37,202 bases of DNA, taken from NCBI GenBank assembly GCA_900660155.1, contig CABFPE010000129.1, forward strand, positions 430,917 through 468,118, given 5' to 3'. The translations under genes and the position numbers were made by a program. The stretch comes from Hofstenia miamia. Taxonomy: Eukaryota > Xenacoelomorpha > Acoela > Hofsteniidae. This document shows, piece by piece, positions 20,998 to 32,551 of the stretch (its first letter is position 1; every line of letters starts with the position of its first letter). Below the pieces are notes generated by a model. It was not told where the DNA came from. It was given only the letters and a program-made list of their open reading frames with translations, and did no database searches.

Positions 20998-21868
20998 ATA
21001 AACATGTTTTCAACACAGAACTGTGACTGGCCTTTTTGTCAGACCTGCATCAATACTGAAGTCTAGGTGTAAACTCATTGAGGTACTTAAACAATTGAAC
21101 CCTCATAGTTTAATTGAAAATATTTATAGTGCATTTAATGCTGAACTGCAAAATTTTCTTAAGCCATTCAATGCTTAATGCTGTCAATTAGGGGTATTCA
21201 GATTTGGGTCACATTAGAAAAGTTAATGTCTATGTGGTTTACCCTGTGCTTCAAACCTTAAAAACAACTTCTGTGAAAACAATTTTCAAAAATTTTAATG
21301 ATTAGCTATTGTGCATGAGTGTTAAACTTTTCAGCTCAAAAATCAAGAAGGGGAATCCCCATATGATATTAAATTTAAAATGTCAATAACACAAAATTTA
21401 GAGTGGTTAGCAACCTGGAATCAATTGTAAATCATGCAACTGGACTTTTTCAAAACATTGATTAGCTTTGTTTGATGACATCATTGCTTGGTGATGTCAT
21501 AGCTGGGTTTTTATATTAAAATTGCTGATTACTGTGATTACCTTGAGTAATATATATTTTTTATGTAAGCTATGTCTCTGTTGCTTACATACTAATGTGA
21601 CATTAACACTGTAGTCTTAATAAAATGTGTTTGGAAAGAGCAAAAGCTACAAACCCAATAAAACATATAAAATACAATTAGCATACACAATTGAAACATT
21701 GAAAAAATAATTTATGTCAGGCTGATTTAGAGGAATTACTAAAAATATTTTTTATGCCATGTATTGAGGTAACGTGCAAAATCAATATTAATACGCCATC
21801 GCGTGACAAAAAAATTTCTTAGCGAGAAATATTTCGTGTAATGTATATGATACGATCATCAAATACTC
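20998..21868. other. Gene-free stretch between LTR element and hAT remnant
   Basis: No coding region or RNA is recognised. The hAT element's left inverted end would be expected near the right side of this stretch, but no CAGGG-type terminus is visible. Confidence 0.5.
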
Positions 21869-23512
21869 AACAATCTATGATAACTGATGCTGCTGCATTA
21901 AATCGCCGTACTGCTCAGGTGATGAAGAACAGGCACATCATAGGATGCGTTATATATGTTATATTACTGCTGGTGAAATAGGCACTAGCCTTTTGTGGCC
22001 ACAGAATGAGGTTGCCTATTACCTGATGCAAACCAATCAAAAGCAAGGAAATTTCATAGCTATGCTAAAGATGTTGAGTAAGCATGATTTAATACTCAAA
22101 GATCACTAACAAGTGATGAGAAAGCTCGAATATAGTCGCTCAAGAAGTCTTGTTCTGGTAAAGTGCAAGAACGCGGAAGAGTGGTTTTTGTGTATAAAGT
22201 CCTAAACGTTTTAAGGAAACTATCTTGTTAAGCAAGTGAAGGATATTTGATATTTATTCACTTCAGATAGATTCCACACAAGACGTTGCTGGTAAGAAAC
22301 AATGTGTCATTGTATTAAGGTACATTGATTGTTCATCAGGTTCTGTCAGGGAGTTTATGTTAGCTCTGAAGCCCCTACTCAAAACAAACGCAGGTAGATA
22401 AAACGCATTATTGATATATGTTATACAGGTGCTTGATTGGATTGCAAAGAATGATGACTGGGATGTGAAATCAAAGGTCGATGTTAGGAATATATTGCAG
22501 AACTTCCTCAAATATGAGACCACTTTGACTGCATTCACCATCTTGAGAATTTTTGAATTCAGCTTGTCAGTTTCAAACTATCTTCAGATGGCAGGAATGG
22601 ACTTATCTCAAGCAGCTATAATGATTGACAACCTCGAGCGCAGTATTGTTGGCATCAGTCATGGCTGGACAGAAGTTATCATAAAAGTTAATGATTTCAT
22701 ATTGGAAACTAACGGAAGTATTGACAGAGATTTAATGAAAACCGATATTTCACAATGCAGAAATCAGCCGGTTTGTTGTATGCGTAATTTCGAAGTCAAT
22801 ATGCATAAAATCATAATGGATAGCATATTGACAAGCCTTTGATCTCGTTACAGCACCTATCGCGATTTGCTCTTACAGTTTGCCACGTTTGATCCAAGAT
22901 CTTTCACTAATATACATGTAGTTGAACGTGGATGAGATAACTGCAATTTTTGTAGTGCTTGCCGATGTTGTCCCCGTTCTTTTGATTTCTCAGCTGAAAA
23001 TCGAAATGTTAAATCTATCTCGCTGTTGGAGTAAGTTTTGCTTGAGGTTAAGCGAAAAATTCAGAGTATTCTGTGACAGTGATAACAACAAAGATGTGAC
23101 CAAAGCACAAGATAAACGTGAGATTTCAACGAAAAGAAATATTCCCGATCACTCACCACAGCCATACTGTTCAAAGGATATGTATTGCATCTCCTGTATC
23201 GCATGTGTTCTTTTTGCATTACAGAAATATAACTTGATGAGTCACCCTTATGAGAACGCGGCTAACATTTACAGACGTCTGCTAATGCTTTCCATCACCA
23301 CTACATGTTGTTATCGTGCGTTTTCTAAATTGAAGATTGTCAAGAAAAGACTGTGAAATTCTCTAACAGATGACAATTTCGAGGAACTTCTCTTTCTAAA
23401 TATTGAATCTTCAAATCCTGCTGTCGCTAATCCAGATTTCTTCAATCAGTACCAAATCATTGATATGTTGGATGCCTCATCAAAGGAGCTCGGCAATTTG
23501 CTTCTGAACTAA
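21869..23512 (+). pseudogene. hAT transposase, DUF4371 / ZMYM1-like, broken
   Basis: Pieces in shifting frames follow the DUF4371-hAT order. They are KNRHIIGCVIYVILLL, FCGHRMR (the RGH region), GNFIAMLKMLSKHDLILKDH (about 22,045-22,110), DSTQDVAGKKQCVIVLRYID with its catalytic-type Asp (about 22,268-22,330), then SNYLQMAGMDLSQAAIMIDN (22,411-22,842 frame) and the C-terminal hAT dimerisation block RRLLMLSITTTCCYRAFSKL followed by KIVKKRL. The segment between LALKPLLKTNAG and the SNYLQ region is much shorter than in full-length relatives, so an internal part is deleted. The stop at 23354-23356 (TGA after KKRL) sits where relatives have Arg and could be a CGA-to-TGA change. Coding similarity resumes after it to a final TAA at 23510-23512. 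Confidence 0.85.
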
Positions 23513-23795
23513 AGTCGGTTTTTTTCATTGATGTCTGTTGCTTTCACAGTGGCTACTGTTCTTTTTTATTCTTTATTTGAAGAAAACATTTCTGTGAATG
23601 TGAAAATGTTTGTTATTTTGAAAATCATAGCTCTTTTTTGTTTCGAAGAAAATGTTCTTTTAAAAAAGTTCCTTTTCATATTTGGCGACAACACCAGCTA
23701 CCACCATGCACTCCTTTTTTGTCTGCTGAAGTGGCCACAAAAGGCCCCATATTTACGATTTGCCAGGGGCCCCAAAATCCGTCAGTACGCCCCTG
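21869..23795 (+). mobile_element. hAT-superfamily transposon remnant
   Basis: A broken hAT transposase is followed by a right end at 23764-23795. Read inward, that end is CAGGGGCGTACTGACGG and continues to ...GGGGCCCCTG, a typical hAT inverted terminus. The 8 bases outside it (TCTATGAA) would be the target duplication. I could not find a matching left end or duplication upstream, so the element is truncated or its left end has decayed. A palindromic TTGTGGCCAC-type word just inside the right end also occurs inverted at 21991-22003. Confidence 0.8.
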
Positions 23796-24587
23796 TCTAT
23801 GAATATTCTGATTTTTTGGTAATAGTTTCCAATTCTATCCATATGTAATGTGCAGGCAATCAGAAGATCTAAAGCCCATGGAAGCAAAATCTCACCAAAA
23901 CAACTGCACTTTATGCCAATAAACAACCTAATCCATTGATGTGCGCGATTATCAAAATCATAGATATAGAAATCACAACCACTGGCCACAGTTTCCAAAC
24001 GTTAGTGAAAGACGAGATCCTCTTTTTTTCCGAGGTACTTTCAGATTTCTGATATGCTTAGATCATGAATTACAGGCGTTAGCTTTTCTTAAGGGAATTC
24101 CTAGGCTGTTTTGGGTATTAATTAACAATATAGTGACATGTATACCTCATACTATTCTTTCTCATATGCACTAAATATACTATTAATTTTTCTTATTCAT
24201 GCCAATATTGGACTGATATCACGAGATTTTCAACGATATTGAACCGATTCCTAAATTTTCATACTGCGGGACCCTACTGTATACCAAACAATGCAAATAT
24301 CTAACCTTTTGATTTTCATTACATAGGGCAATTTTCCATTTGAGGGTAGCATAGTTTTGTTAATTTTACATCTACATATTTTTTTAGCATTTTGTTTGAT
24401 ATTTATTTTTATAACTTCAATATATTATTGCAATAAATTCATTACATTAAATGTAGGTGTAATCAGTCCTTAATTATTGCAATGTTGACCGCTAAGTTCA
24501 CTTCTAAATGTGCTAGTTATAAATAAACAACTAGTAACAATAAAGTGGATACAGTTTTTTTCTTTCCATATTGACACTATGCATAAC
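23285..24587. repeat. Duplicated 1,303-bp segment, first copy
   Basis: From ATGCTTTCCATC to CACTATGCATAAC this is repeated at 24589-25891 with a constant offset of 1,304. It holds the last part of the hAT transposase, the hAT right end and about 790 bp of flanking AT-rich sequence in which I see no gene. One difference was found: copy 1 has TCTTTTTTTTCC near 24,020-24,030 where copy 2 has TCTTTTATTCC. The copy ends exactly at the N (24588). Confidence 0.95.
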
Positions 24588-24588
24588 N
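24588..24588. other. Single undetermined base at a copy junction
   Basis: This is the only N in the window, and it separates two near-identical 1,303-bp copies. This is the pattern left when two overlapping contigs are scaffolded without merging the overlap. Confidence 0.95.
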
Positions 24589-25891
24589 ATGCTTTCCATC
24601 ACCACTACATGTTGTTATCGTGCGTTTTCTAAATTGAAGATTGTCAAGAAAAGACTGTGAAATTCTCTAACAGATGACAATTTCGAGGAACTTCTCTTTC
24701 TAAATATTGAATCTTCAAATCCTGCTGTCGCTAATCCAGATTTCTTCAATCAGTACCAAATCATTGATATGTTGGATGCCTCATCAAAGGAGCTCGGCAA
24801 TTTGCTTCTGAACTAAAGTCGGTTTTTTTCATTGATGTCTGTTGCTTTCACAGTGGCTACTGTTCTTTTTTATTCTTTATTTGAAGAAAACATTTCTGTG
24901 AATGTGAAAATGTTTGTTATTTTGAAAATCATAGCTCTTTTTTGTTTCGAAGAAAATGTTCTTTTAAAAAAGTTCCTTTTCATATTTGGCGACAACACCA
25001 GCTACCACCATGCACTCCTTTTTTGTCTGCTGAAGTGGCCACAAAAGGCCCCATATTTACGATTTGCCAGGGGCCCCAAAATCCGTCAGTACGCCCCTGT
25101 CTATGAATATTCTGATTTTTTGGTAATAGTTTCCAATTCTATCCATATGTAATGTGCAGGCAATCAGAAGATCTAAAGCCCATGGAAGCAAAATCTCACC
25201 AAAACAACTGCACTTTATGCCAATAAACAACCTAATCCATTGATGTGCGCGATTATCAAAATCATAGATATAGAAATCACAACCACTGGCCACAGTTTCC
25301 AAACGTTAGTGAAAGACGAGATCCTCTTTTATTCCGAGGTACTTTCAGATTTCTGATATGCTTAGATCATGAATTACAGGCGTTAGCTTTTCTTAAGGGA
25401 ATTCCTAGGCTGTTTTGGGTATTAATTAACAATATAGTGACATGTATACCTCATACTATTCTTTCTCATATGCACTAAATATACTATTAATTTTTCTTAT
25501 TCATGCCAATATTGGACTGATATCACGAGATTTTCAACGATATTGAACCGATTCCTAAATTTTCATACTGCGGGACCCTACTGTATACCAAACAATGCAA
25601 ATATCTAACCTTTTGATTTTCATTACATAGGGCAATTTTCCATTTGAGGGTAGCATAGTTTTGTTAATTTTACATCTACATATTTTTTTAGCATTTTGTT
25701 TGATATTTATTTTTATAACTTCAATATATTATTGCAATAAATTCATTACATTAAATGTAGGTGTAATCAGTCCTTAATTATTGCAATGTTGACCGCTAAG
25801 TTCACTTCTAAATGTGCTAGTTATAAATAAACAACTAGTAACAATAAAGTGGATACAGTTTTTTTCTTTCCATATTGACACTATGCATAAC
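24589..25891. repeat. Duplicated 1,303-bp segment, second copy
   Basis: Same content and orientation as 23285-24587, including the hAT C-terminal coding (to about 24816) and the hAT right end (to about 25099). After its last shared base (C, 25891) the sequence goes straight on as ATACTTAACAAG, with no break. This is most likely the start of a contig that overlaps the previous one, not a true second copy. Confidence 0.95.
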
Positions 25892-26498
25892 ATACTTAAC
25901 AAGAGTGGCTTGATAGTGTACAACTGTATAAATAAACTAAAAAAAACTGTTAAGCTTCTGTTTTTCAAGAGAAGTGATGTTCTTATGCTATGCTAAATGT
26001 GATTATTATTTCTACATAGGAAAAAAGTTTACAAAGATTGGTGAAGTCCGTCATGCCTAGAAATCAGTAATTGTCATCAAATATAAAGTTTTAAGTTCTA
26101 CGAACTTGATTATGTTATCAAAAGAAATAAATACAATTTTCATAATTCAAGTAATCTTTTTTGTAAATTTGTGTTCTTCTTTTGAGTACACATCAGTATG
26201 ATTTGTGGTCATTTTTGCACTCTTAATAAATTTTCATCTATTCGAATCTATTATTTTTCTTTTCCTATTCTATCCTCGTCCCTTCTTTTCTCTTCTACTT
26301 TATTCTATCTTTTCTTTTTTTCTTCAATTATATTCTATTCGCTTTATTTGTTTTGTCAATTAAATTGAAATCCGATCGCTTATATGTTTAATTAATTTAA
26401 AAGAATGGATGTTTTTAATAAAATATACATTTAAATGATCACAAATTTTGAATATAGTGAACTACAAAGATAAGGGTTTATCTACAATTACACTTGCT
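25892..26498. other. Gene-free stretch with a pyrimidine-rich tract
   Basis: No gene was recognised. Around 26,250-26,340 the plus strand is almost all C and T (purine-rich on the minus strand). The right part is the likely 3' flank of the receptor gene, whose stop lies at 26499. Confidence 0.5.
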
Positions 26499-29400
26499 TT
26501 AGTTTTCCAATACTTCCTCTTCAACATTTTCTTCGTTTTCTGTAGGCTTCATTTCTATGTCACCCTCGGGGTTCAGTTGAACCTCATTATCGTCTTCATC
26601 CATCTGTAGACGTAATGGGGGATATATAGCTATATATAATATAGCACTAATAATGGCATATCCAAAAAACAATACTCGGCCAAACAGTGTGTGACTGACT
26701 AATGCATAAAATATCGGATACTCCAGCGACATTGAAGCAAATATATCATGACCACAATTGATTGTGCCTAAGGGTATTTAGTCAAGCCTCAAGTGTTAAA
26801 AATCAAAAGATTATATATGTTCAAATAGATTATATCAATATCAGTGTAAACCTTTTCATATTCTATAGCTTGATTAACTTTATTGGAATTTCAAATGCAA
26901 CTCACTACTGCATTACAGTTTATGAAAATATTGCAAAACTGTGGGGGTGTAGGCAAAGGGGGCAGTTGTCCTCCTTAATTCAATTTTTTCATAAAAAACC
27001 CTAAATTTTACAAAATAAATAATAAAAGTGGTCATATTTAGTCATTTTACGAGATACAACTTGCCCCCTCCCCCTTTTAATCAATATTCGTTCTGTGGCA
27101 CCTGTTGGATAATATTTTGCACAAAAACGTGGAGAAAATGTGAAGGTTGTTGACAACAAAAAATAACCTTGGAATAATATTTTATGAATTTTTTTAGAAT
27201 ACAGTCAAATTTCAGCCAGTAAACTCATAATTCCTAACTTTATAAGGTTTTAACGAGGGTGCTTATATATATTTTTCTGCTGAAACCTCAAAGTAATTCG
27301 GAATGGTTCCAACTGGTACATCATACATACTGAGATTTAAACATATTATGCTAAATTTCAATGTAGAGCCAATTTTAAAATTGTTGCTAATATTATAGCA
27401 AATTTCTTTCATATTAATTATTTCTCTTCAAAATTTTCTTTCATAACAATTTGTCCAATGTCTTTTTCGACTTTTCTTTCAAAAAATTCACACTAATTAT
27501 ATTAATTTCAATCTTTATTTTCTGCAAGAATTTTCAATATAAGATTTATATTAATGATTTAATACACACAGGTTTGACAAGATATGATGAATTAGAAACG
27601 CTTACCAGACTCCAAAAACCAGTATATCATGTTAGGTAGCCACATGACTGCAAAAACAGCGGTGCTAATACTTTGAATTGTGAGCAAGCGGTAGACAGTT
27701 TTCATATCTGTACCCTGAGTTTTCATAACACTCTTAAACGCAATGAGATGGAAAAGCAACGTTAGATAGGCGGCTGTGCAGACGATTAAAGCCACAATAT
27801 AAAGAATGTAGTATCTAACCAACCATCTGATGAATATTGTGGAAGAAAGATCATCAATATCGAATGTCATTTTATGTGTAATGTTGTAGATGTTTATGAA
27901 GAACAATCCCCAAGCGAATGTTGTTGAAATTAATGTACACAGTGTGATCCACCTAAGATAATATCTAAGCTGAGAAAGTCAGGAAATTACATACCACAAA
28001 GAATTTCTTATCCTGTTTGCCAAAGTTGGGGTTGAATATATAGGTGTTAGTGTCAGAAATACTGTATCTAGTGATGAAGCAATCAGACAAGCAGTAGTGC
28101 TAATAGCTGAAAGGCTTTCTGGCAGATAGTAGAAGAACGTGTACAGCATCATGTTCCATTTTGTAGGCTTTATGATGATAGTTCGAAGAAGGAGCTGATT
28201 AAAAAATCCGAAAAGGAAGACTAAGACCTAAATATTGTCCATTAAATTAAGGATTAGAAAACTAAATGTGAAGGACGTGGAAAAATTTGCAACATTTACA
28301 CGAAGTACAGTTATATATTGAAGTCTTGACAGAATGAACAGTCTACACTCCACTCAATCCTAAGATTTCTCTTAGAATCTGTTTCACATTTTATTAAATT
28401 TTGCTTGTTCTTTCATAAGCTCCTTGATTAATTTTTGTAACTCTCTGCCCCCTGTAGAGTCATGTTTTGTGATTTAACTTCTGCCAATCTATTGATGCCT
28501 AATTGTCCTGATGTTTCTTGATGCTTTACTTAGTTATAAATTGAATCAGGAGTTCGTACTGTACAGTTATCAAACTGAAAATTGAGATATGTTTGAAATT
28601 TCTTATTTCTTCCATAATCTTCGAATGAATTCTAATACGTTGACATTATTATTAGCGATAGTCACACTTACTCCTATTGGATTTTGTTCATGTCCCTTCT
28701 CATGCCTCTCCCACTAGAATTTCTGATCCCATAGCCCAATATGGTCCACCACAAAACTTTCCATATTGCCAAAATTTGGTAAAATGATAGCAATTTTCTG
28801 AAATCATTGTACCTGTTTCTTCATTTAGGATCCCAGTCTCATGTTAGCACAAAACCTACTACGATATTTAAAGTGAATGGCCTCGCCGAATCCTACTGTT
28901 TTAATAAATGGAAATGAGCGCAAAATTAAACTTACAGAAAACGCTCATTGTGAGCAAATAATATGTAGTCAAGGAAACTGAATATGAGAAATTGAATTAA
29001 CATTCAATATTTTATAAATCCCAATTATAGCTCATATACTTCCTATTTCAAGGAAATTTCCACAAAATATTCCCAGATGGTCATCAGTTAACCCAGCACA
29101 TATATTGAATGAAATTTTGAATTCTAAATTAATAAGTTACATTATGTTACTACTCTGTAGAAATTTTTCTTACAATTTGATTAATTTACATAACATTGTC
29201 AAACCATCACCTGACAAATAGAGTTCAATATGATTAGCAATAATCCCTTGGGAACTCTTCCAGCATTACACCATGAATTGATGATGATGTACATGTGCAA
29301 CGCAAATATGAAGAAGTAGATTACTTCAAGAGTGGAGTACGATAAGTATCGCAAGTGCAAGTGCTTAGCTACAAGTTTTAACCACTCATCATGGAATTCC

Positions 29401-29510
29401 TCATAACTCGAATATTTTGGATTGACTTTGAATGAAGTACATACATCGAGAAACTTCCATGGATCATCATCTAGATCGTAGTCTAGATAAGTGTCTTCTG
29501 TAATGTTAAT
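26499..29510 (-). CDS. Seven-transmembrane orphan receptor, four exons, 5' end missing
   Basis: Four exons join on the minus strand: 29510-29211, 28227-27995, 27952-27606 and 26767-26499. Every junction has AG before and GT after, and the phases agree (0, 2, 1), giving 382 residues plus a stop. Residues 1-50 are outside: an N-glycosylation site (NIT) and a very acidic run EDTYLDYDLDDDPW. Seven hydrophobic segments lie at about 60-79, 88-113, 127-158, 178-199, 222-250, 268-290 and 313-343. Segment 3 ends SSLDTVFLTLTP where rhodopsin-like receptors have DRY..I..P; segment 6 has MWLPN; segment 7 lacks NPxxY and ends AIYPPLR. The tail is strongly acidic (EENVEEEVLEN). The topology fits a divergent G-protein-coupled receptor, possibly of a lineage-specific orphan group. 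The start codon must lie in an exon above 29510, because TAG stands in frame at the acceptor. Confidence 0.75.
26768..27605 (-). other. Last intron of the receptor gene
   Basis: Bounded by CTG|GTAAGC and CCTTAG|GCAC on the minus strand, phase 1. At 838 bases it is much longer than the 42-base intron before it. It contains the small inverted-repeat element at 26957-27069. Confidence 0.75.
26957..27069. repeat. Possible small MITE with G-rich inverted arms
   Basis: AGGGGGCAGTTGT (26957-26969) is matched in inverted orientation by ACAACTTGCCCCCT (27056-27069) with one extra base. Further G-rich and C-rich sequence lies just outside (GTGGGGGTGTAGG; CCCCCTTTT). Short elements with such G-rich ends are often non-autonomous hAT derivatives. 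No target duplication is evident, so this stays tentative. Confidence 0.35.
27953..27994 (-). other. 42-base intron of the receptor gene
   Basis: Reads GTATGTAATTT...TATCTTAG on the minus strand, phase 2, between the third and fourth hydrophobic segments; the codon split across it is TG|G (Trp). Very short introns are common in several invertebrate lineages. Confidence 0.75.
28228..29210 (-). other. First visible intron of the receptor gene
   Basis: 983 bases, phase 0, from CAG|GTGATGG to ATATTTAG|GTC on the minus strand. It interrupts the second hydrophobic segment. No gene or repeat is recognised inside it. Confidence 0.7.
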
Positions 29511-29874
29511 CTAAACACCATGTCGATAATAGTCAGTAGTTATATAGATTTTTCGTCTTCCTCATGTCAAAGTTGCATGAAAATGATAATATTTTAAGAT
29601 TGGAAAATTTTCATATTTTTTCAATTTCTTTTTATATTACGCTACGCAAGAAAATTTCAAAATTAGTTCAAAACTATGTTAATGAAAATTTCTAAGTATT
29701 ACCATTTGAATAATGAAAAAATTAAGCGCAGATCATATAGAAATTGAGCTGTTGATAAGTGATGATAATATTATTATGGTAGATTCATTTAAATTCATTG
29801 AAATTCTCAAGCAAATATGCTTTATTGAACGCCAAAGCATTTCCTAAAAAAAATATATTTTTAGATAATTTCTA
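29511..29874. other. Stretch upstream of receptor exons, no gene seen
   Basis: This should be intron of the receptor gene if its first exon lies further right. I found no convincing start-codon exon here. Confidence 0.45.
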
Positions 29875-30594
29875 AAGAAATTTGGAAGAAAGCGACCAAG
29901 CAGAATTCCTCACTCTTTGCCCTCTTCCGCAGTGTTCCATTTAATTCCACGGCTGCTGTGAAACTCTCTTTGTTCAAGTTTTTTCCTCGCGCCATTCTTC
30001 TCTACGATTCTCTCTGTTGGTGGCCTTCTCGCTCCTTCTCCCACTCTATGGAGCGCTTCCAAAAACATGTTTTCAAATGGATCTCTCTCTTGCCATACAA
30101 AGACGCTCTTCTCAAATTCTCCACTCTCCCCCTGTCACTCTACTTCCATGCTTGTGATCTCTTCCTGTTCAATCGCTTGTTCGCTCGCAAATTGTTCCTT
30201 GATCCTTTTGATTTCATTAAGTTCTGTAATTCCCGCTCCACTCGCTCTGATGATGTTGTCACTTTCTCCATTCGTCGTCCCAAGAAACGTCGCACCCTTC
30301 ATCCGTTTTTCAATCGTGCTTGTACTGCTGCTAATTACATCTTGACTCTCAACCCTCCAACAGCGATTGATTTCTTTTCTCCGCCACCGAGCTTCAAGAA
30401 ATCTTTGATGGATTTCCTCTTTGCTGAGCTCTTCTCCAACTTCGCCTACTCTTCCATCTGCTCCTATTTCATCTCCTGTGACTGTCCTCGCTGCAGTAAA
30501 ACTTGACTTGTTTTTATATTTTTGTAGTGTCTGCCTTCAGCGGCTAAATAAAGTTATTTATTACTAATATTATTATTATTATTATTACTATTAT
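29875..30594 (+). mobile_element. 5'-truncated LINE, well-preserved 3' end
   Basis: The element carries open reverse-transcriptase C-terminal coding (about 29,880-30,506), a 3' UTR of about 60 bases, AATAAAGTTATTTATTAC (from 30547) and an (ATT)n tail to about 30,594. It is clearly richer in G+C than its surroundings, and its frame has no stops, so it is younger than the minus-strand LINE at 6.7-8.0 kb. It lies antisense to, and just upstream of, the visible receptor exons, probably in a 5' intron. 5' truncation is normal for LINE copies. Confidence 0.85.
29880..30506 (+). pseudogene. LINE ORF2 protein, C-terminal fragment
   Basis: About 208 codons stay open, in frame, from 29880 to the TGA at 30504-30506. 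The sequence begins inside the protein (IWKKATKQNSSLFALFRSVP), so there is no native start codon. The region follows the reverse-transcriptase core, with motifs such as FPRAILLYDSLCWW, FQKHVFKWISLLPYKDAL, RTLHPFFNRACTAANYI and FKKSLMDFLFAELF. It ends with CDCPRCSKT, a short cysteine cluster. The R..F..R....N...P...FF....FK..L pattern is that of jockey/CR1-type LINE C-termini. Catalytic motifs are not included in this copy. Confidence 0.8.
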
Positions 30595-31929
30595 ATGAAT
30601 TCTGATGCTATTTTGACTACACTACACTTATTTTTATAGGGGTATAAATCTAAAAAATCTGGGAATAATGTAAAGAATGACAGTGAACACGTTTAATAAC
30701 CCTAAATTTGAGAAATTTTGAAATTTCCACCAACTAACTTGGAATTTAGGAAAACTTAGTTTTAAATATTTTTTTCAAAGGTTTCCATTCGCTGCAGGTA
30801 GTAGCAATATTGCAATTGGTACTGCACTGAATAGCGTAAATCCATGCTTATTGATTGTTTTTAGAACATCATGCATGATGCACCACCTATATATGATGGA
30901 ATGTTTTATGAAACAAAAACCTTTAGAATAAGTATAAACATCAATATAGCATTGCATTTCAATTTCAAATTTAGTACATCTATAATTCCTGTATACTGTT
31001 AATTTGATTGTTTTGCAGATTTTTTAGAGCAAATATAGGTCTGAGTTCAACTAAGAAAATATATTGATCTAGTTAAACATACGTGTACATATGTACTCAA
31101 AGAGTTTTCTTATCAACAAACTTTAAAAAATTCTATATATAAGCTTGATAAAACTGTGCAATAATGATTTTCCAATTATGTGTATGCAATTTTGAAGTCT
31201 AAGCAAAGAATATCTTGTTCATAATTGTATTTATTAACAATTAGATCATTTTTTTACAGCAAGAACAAGAAACATGATTTTCGAGGGCATGCTTACTTTA
31301 GGAACGAAAATCTTCTGGCTTAAGCTTTTTCCAAGATAGCAAAATTCAACATCCAATCAGCAGCAAACCTATATAGTTTTTTCCGGTATTTAAGCAGTCT
31401 ATCTATGGAAAACATTTCAGGATTAATTCACTGCGAGGAAAAAAATTCAAATCAGTGTCATTTGAATGTTGATGATGATTTTTAGTTTTGAAGTTATATT
31501 CTCATGAAAACTATATTTTTGATTAAAAAATTGAAAATCCAAAAACATTTTTTGTCTGGATTTGCCTGAAATATCCCTATCAACTTCCTCAAACAAGTCG
31601 TAATCTCATACCTTAACATTGGAAGATCAAGAATTTTTTCATATGGGATGATTTTTATTTATGCTACTGCACTAGTAAATTTTCAAAATTTCCCAGATAG
31701 AAGGTGCAGGACCATTGTAAAGGGAAGTCTTAGGGAGGCAACGGGTCACCCAAGTCATACCTTTGGACCCACCTTGCTCAAATTACCAAATAATTGTCAA
31801 AAGAAAACTGAAACTTGATACTGACATAAATAAAGCATCTCTTATCAATTTAAAGGTTAATTAGTTTCAAGTAATTTCATAATATCAATTTCTAATGAAG
31901 GCATAATAAATTCAACTAATAACTAAACA
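30595..31929. other. Gene-free AT-rich stretch
   Basis: No gene is recognised. A minus-strand open frame at 30957-30775 has a hydrophobic stretch (FTLFSAVPIAILLLPA) that could mimic a signal peptide, but I cannot link it by splice sites to the receptor. Confidence 0.45.
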
Positions 31930-31954
31930 TCTACACCTTTTTCCAATTAAATTG

Positions 31955-32059
31955 GCACAACTAATATTTAAATTGTCAATACTAACATTTAATTTGTCAC
32001 AACTAACATTTCATTTGTCACAACTAACATTCAACTTGTCACAACTAACTTTTAATTTG
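31955..32059. repeat. Five 21-bp tandem units, left arm
   Basis: The units follow the pattern GTCACAACTAACATTTAATTT, each differing by a few bases (for example GGCACAACTAATATTTAAATT first and GTCACAACTAACTTTTAATTT fifth). The same number of units appears inverted in the right arm at about 32552-32656. Confidence 0.85.
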
Positions 32060-32551
32060 TCACAATTGTAAATCATAAATTTAATTACTAATCTTTATTG
32101 TTTTAGGGGTATTAAAATATAAAATTTATCTTTTCCACTTAATTGGCAGGGTTTTTTAAATTTGAACTTCATGTTTAAAAATTTGAATTTTTTTTTAATT
32201 AGGAATTGAACCCCCTTTTCTGACAACTATATATACACATTGAAAACAAATTATATTTATTAATTCATATTATGTAATATATACAAATATATTTTTATAA
32301 AAAAGGCATTGATATATATGTATCAAAACAAACTAAATAATTTTTCTTTTATACAAATGCCAAAATACACAAAAACAATTGTTGCTTGTTATTTTGTTTC
32401 AATATATGTTAAATGTTTGTCTTCTTGTTTTTGTTGAAACTTTGTGAAATTTAAAAAACCCTGCCAATTAAACAGAAAAGATAAATATTTTTTAATACCC
32501 CTAAAGCAATAAAGATTAGTAATTAAATTTATGATTTACAATTGTGACAAA

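Noticed and set aside
23285..25891. A real recent tandem duplication of the hAT 3' end
   Set aside because: The break coincides exactly with the only N and the copies are almost identical; an assembly overlap explains it better.
30775..30957. Possible signal-peptide first exon for the receptor, minus strand
   Set aside because: Has a hydrophobic stretch, but no donor site in a compatible phase could be tied to the acceptor at 29510.
31955..32059. CRISPR-like array (regular 21-bp repeats)
   Set aside because: The units are directly adjacent with no spacers, lie in a eukaryotic foldback element and are mirrored in its other arm.
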